The notes under the pieces are model-generated. The model saw nothing but the letters and a program-made list of their open reading frames with translations, had not been told where the DNA came from and made no database searches. 10,000 nucleotides of DNA from Stramonita haemastoma (lineage: Eukaryota; Mollusca; Gastropoda; Neogastropoda; Muricidae): contig CM060317.1 of NCBI GenBank assembly GCA_030674155.1, positions 87,386,420-87,396,419 of the forward strand, in the 5' to 3' direction. Numbering within the stretch: the first letter of the stretch is position 1; each line of letters starts with the position of its first letter. The translations under genes were made by a program, and so were the position numbers. Of this stretch, positions 7,961-10,000 are shown one piece after another.

Positions 7961-8031
7961 GCATGTATGCATGCGTGTGTGCGTGCGTGCGTTTGTGCAC
8001 ACACACCACACGCGCACACAAACACACACAC
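7961..8031. repeat. GCAT/GTGC tract followed by CACA tract
   Basis: Plus-strand GTGTGCGTGCGTGC (7974-7990) followed within a few bases by CACACACC and ACACACAAACACACAC (7997-8031). The two halves are roughly complementary, a small palindromic arrangement. Confidence 0.8.
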
Positions 8032-8412
8032 TTGATACAAAACTTTAACACCAAAGCACTGAAAGAAAGAACAAAAAAAACAACAGAATAAAACCACAAC
8101 TATAATCATAAACAAAACCTTTTTTTTTTTAAAGACACAAACAACTAACTGTAGAAACCAAACTAAACAACACAAACAAACCCCTTGACAAAGCCTCCGA
8201 AAGATCGGGAAAAAAACAATTATAATAATAACTGAAATGTAGAATTACACTATAATCCTCGTACTTCTACCGGCATACTATTCTGCTTTACCCAATAGTT
8301 GTTTTTCTTATTCCCTAGAATTGTACAGGCTAACGAACTTCATCCACAACAGAGACAACAACAACACAAAATCTATGTCAAGTATTACCAATTTCAAAAG
8401 TACATCCCCCTT
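8032..8412. other. Unique A-rich DNA
   Basis: A-rich plus strand with AACA/ACAAAC words and a T10 run near 8120. No coding, RNA or transposon signature recognised. Confidence 0.5.
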
Positions 8413-8556
8413 CACGCACGCATGCACGCGTGCACGCACGCACTCATATACATACGCACATGCGCGCGAGTGCGCGCGTACGCACACACACACACGCACG
8501 CACGCACGCCGCGCGCCACACACACACTCACACTCACACTCACACACACACACATA
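8413..8556. repeat. (ACGC)/(CACA)/(CACT)n alternating tract
   Basis: ACGC and GCAC units with TGCGCGCGA and GTGCGCGCGTAC near 8460-8482, then CACA and CTCACA units to 8556. Almost wholly alternating purine-pyrimidine. It abuts the 5' edge of LINE fragment 2. Confidence 0.93.
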
Positions 8557-8561
8557 TCTTA

Positions 8562-9024
8562 TGTGTTAGAAACATTTTTTATAACTCAGGGCTTGGACAT
8601 GTATGGGAAAATCAACATTCAGTAAAAAATAGACTCAAATATGCTTTGCGTCAGCAATTAGAAAGAAAATATGTTCAGTTCTGGAAACGAACGAAACACT
8701 AAAACAAGCAGATTAGAATTTTATGATCAAATCAAAAAGTGTAACTATCACTTAGAGTATTGTTTAACTACCGACATAGATCCTTCCCTCAAACAAGCTC
8801 TTTGTAAGCTGAGAATAAGTGCCCACGATTTGAACATTGGGTGTGGTCGGTACACAGACACTCCAAGAGCGGAAAGAGTGTGTGATGCGGGTGGTGTTAC
8901 AGAGGATGAGTTTCATTTCTTGGGTGATTGTGTGTTGTTTTATGATTTACGAAGAGATGTACTGAAAGAAGTGCGACAATCTGTTTCTCTGGACCAATCC
9001 AGTCACTGTGTATCAATAAGTTAA
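8562..9024 (+). pseudogene. LINE C-terminal fragment with zinc-finger-like motif
   Basis: Remnant of a second non-LTR retrotransposon. From 8565 one frame reads NSGLGHVWENQ, then LKYALRQQLERKYVQFW, and stops at 8700-8702. A neighbouring frame continues from about 8695: LEFYDQIKK, KLRISAHDLNIGCGRYTDTP, then ERVCDAGGVTEDEFHFLGDC and LRRDV, with a stop at 9022-9024. One frame change near 8692-8703 joins them. The order LRISAHxLxIxxGRYT, then C-x2-C, EDExHF and C, is a known C-terminal block of many invertebrate LINEs (recall). Here the second Cys of the expected C-x2-C is Gly (GGT codon), so metal binding would be lost. The endonuclease and reverse transcriptase are not present upstream. Different from LINE fragment 1; clade not assignable by eye. 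Confidence 0.8.
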
Positions 9025-9176
9025 TTCCAAGCAATTAAATTTGATTACAGTGTGATCAGCTTTAAGGCCCATTAGCAAAGTACATGTTCGGTGACTTTTG
9101 TTCCTGTATAAACTTGTTTACTTGCGTCTACAAGCCTTCTTCTGAGCTTCTATGGTAATAAAAGATGTTCTCGTTT

Positions 9177-9178
<2 letters not shown>
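9025..9178. other. Likely LINE 3' flank with an AATAAA word
   Basis: Unique AT-rich DNA after the stop at 9022-9024. AATAAA occurs at 9157-9162, about 15 bp before the AC array, which would suit a LINE 3' UTR polyadenylation signal. The word is common by chance in AT-rich DNA. Confidence 0.35.

Positions 9179-9264
<86 letters not shown>
9179..9264. repeat. (AC)n microsatellite
   Basis: About 43 AC units with one CACCAC slip near 9217. Confidence 0.97.
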
Positions 9265-9267
<3 letters not shown>

Positions 9268-9356
9268 ACTCACAGTGTACTTTTGTAAAGAAGGAGTTTT
9301 AGAGTTTGTTGCCCTTTGTATTCGACTTTCTTTTCTTTCTTCGATTTTCTGGGTTT

Positions 9357-9411
9357 GTTTTTGTCTTGTTTTTTCTTGTTTTGTCTTGTTTTGTCTTGTT
9401 TTGCTTTGTTT
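9357..9411. repeat. 10-bp tandem repeat TTTTGTCTTG
   Basis: Four to five units of a decamer (itself two related pentamers, TTTTG and TCTTG), with the first and last copies slightly altered. It lies in a T/G-only strand segment that spans about 9320-9520. Confidence 0.8.
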
Positions 9412-9560
9412 CCAAACAGGGGGTGGAAGGAGTGTGTGTGGGGTGGGGAGAAAGTTTGTTTTGCCGGGGTTTTTTGTTGGTTTTCTCTCTTCTTTTTTTT
9501 TTTGGGGGGGGGGGGGGGTTGAGGAGAAAGATTCTTTTGAGGTGGTGGGGTAGTGAAGGG
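9412..9560. repeat. G/T-rich tract with T11-G15 junction
   Basis: GGGTGG and GGGGTGGGG words (9420-9450), a T run (9493-9503) directly followed by a 15-base G run (9504-9518). A quadruplex candidate on the plus strand. Confidence 0.8.
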
Positions 9561-9565
9561 GAAGA

Positions 9566-9660
9566 GAATATTATATTCAATGATCTGAAAAAGATTTGGA
9601 AACTTGGAAATGATTTTTGGATTTCTAAACAAGAAAAGTGACTTTCATTTCTCCCAAAAA
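9566..9660 (+). repeat. Diverged dispersed repeat, copy A
   Basis: Aligns by eye to 9836-9945: ATTATATTCAATGATCTGAA matches TATAATTTTCATTGATCTGAA. Then TTTGGATTTCTAAACAAG matches TTTAGATCTTCAACAAG, and TTTCTCCCAAAAACTCACT matches GTCTCTTCCAAAAACAAAACT. Each copy follows a G-rich or poly-G segment. Family unknown. Confidence 0.55.
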
Positions 9661-9739
9661 CTCACTAAGGCTTGTAAGACAGACATAGTGGAGGTGGGAG
9701 GAATTTTGCTGCGCTTCTATTTTTTTGCACTTTTCTTTT

Positions 9740-9838
9740 CATGTGTGTGTGTGTGTGTTAGTGTGTGTGTGGGGGGGGGTTCTTTTAAAGGGAGGAGATG
9801 GTTGGATGGTGTGTGTATGTTGGGAGGGGGGGGGGGGG
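9740..9838. repeat. (TG)n and poly-G tract
   Basis: GT units (9741-9770), a G run at about 9771-9778, then GGA/GGT-rich DNA and a 13-base G run (9826-9838). Plus-strand quadruplex potential. Confidence 0.85.
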
Positions 9839-9945
9839 TTATAATTTTCATTGATCTGAAGACTTAGAGACATGAACACTATATTTAGATCTTCAACAAG
9901 GGAGGTAATTTCCGTCTCTTCCAAAAACAAAACTGAAGCCAACAA
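9836..9945 (+). repeat. Diverged dispersed repeat, copy B
   Basis: Partner of the segment at 9566-9660, same orientation, about 270 bp downstream. It includes AACAAGGGAGGTAATTTCCG near 9894-9913. Its end lies close to the window edge, so the full unit length cannot be judged. Confidence 0.55.
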
Positions 9946-10000
9946 CCTATAAAAACACCGAAGCACGTAACTTCACGTGATGGTGAATTATTCAGCGAGA

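Noticed and set aside
9405..9425. Splice acceptor (T-rich tract then CCAAACAG) of a host exon
   Set aside because: The T/G-rich stretch mimics a pyrimidine tract poorly, and no coding sequence follows. Frames after it are Gly/Phe-rich composition artefacts.

Overview
This is eukaryotic nuclear DNA from a repeat-rich animal genome, most likely a mollusc and plausibly a gastropod. The evidence is the lack of any intact gene, a very high load of long pure microsatellites, several tRNA-derived SINE copies and two decayed non-LTR (LINE) retrotransposon fragments. The mollusc call is an inference: the SINE body, its hairpin-bearing tail and the LINE C-termini resemble, from memory, repeats common in gastropod genomes. 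No search was run.

Layout. 1-2080 is almost entirely simple repeat: (ATGT)n, (AT)n, (AC)n, (TG)n, (GA)n, TTG-rich DNA, poly-G and GT/GCGT, with one non-repetitive island at 465-633. 2085-3230 is a small retroposon cluster: a plus-strand SINE (2085-2380) with a TAAA array close behind it, then a second plus-strand SINE split into 2500-2658 and 3079-3230 by a minus-strand SINE-like element (2659-3078). 3231-6311 returns to simple repeats: GGTT/GGTA, ATG, GGT, GAY, GT, CA, AT, GA, GACA and ATAC arrays, separated by short unique stretches, one with a 45-nt hairpin (5729-5773). 6355-6497 is a fourth, 5'-truncated minus-strand SINE. 6617-7312 is the 3' end of a LINE (end of the reverse transcriptase plus the C-terminal region) running directly into a (GATA)n tract. 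7430-8560 holds unique DNA and GC/GT alternating tracts. 8562-9024 is the C-terminal remnant of a second LINE of a different type, with an (AC)n array about 150 bp further on. 9265-10000 is T/G-rich with poly-G runs and a diverged repeated segment (9566-9660 and 9836-9945).

No working protein-coding gene, tRNA, rRNA or CRISPR array is supported. The long open frames encoding MYVC, HTHT, SVCL, RQTD, Poly-D or similar are translated microsatellites. The interest lies in genome architecture: a datable nested SINE insertion, a deeply shared SINE body, retroposon 3' ends that sit next to microsatellites, and long inverted GT/CA arrays able to form unusual DNA structures.
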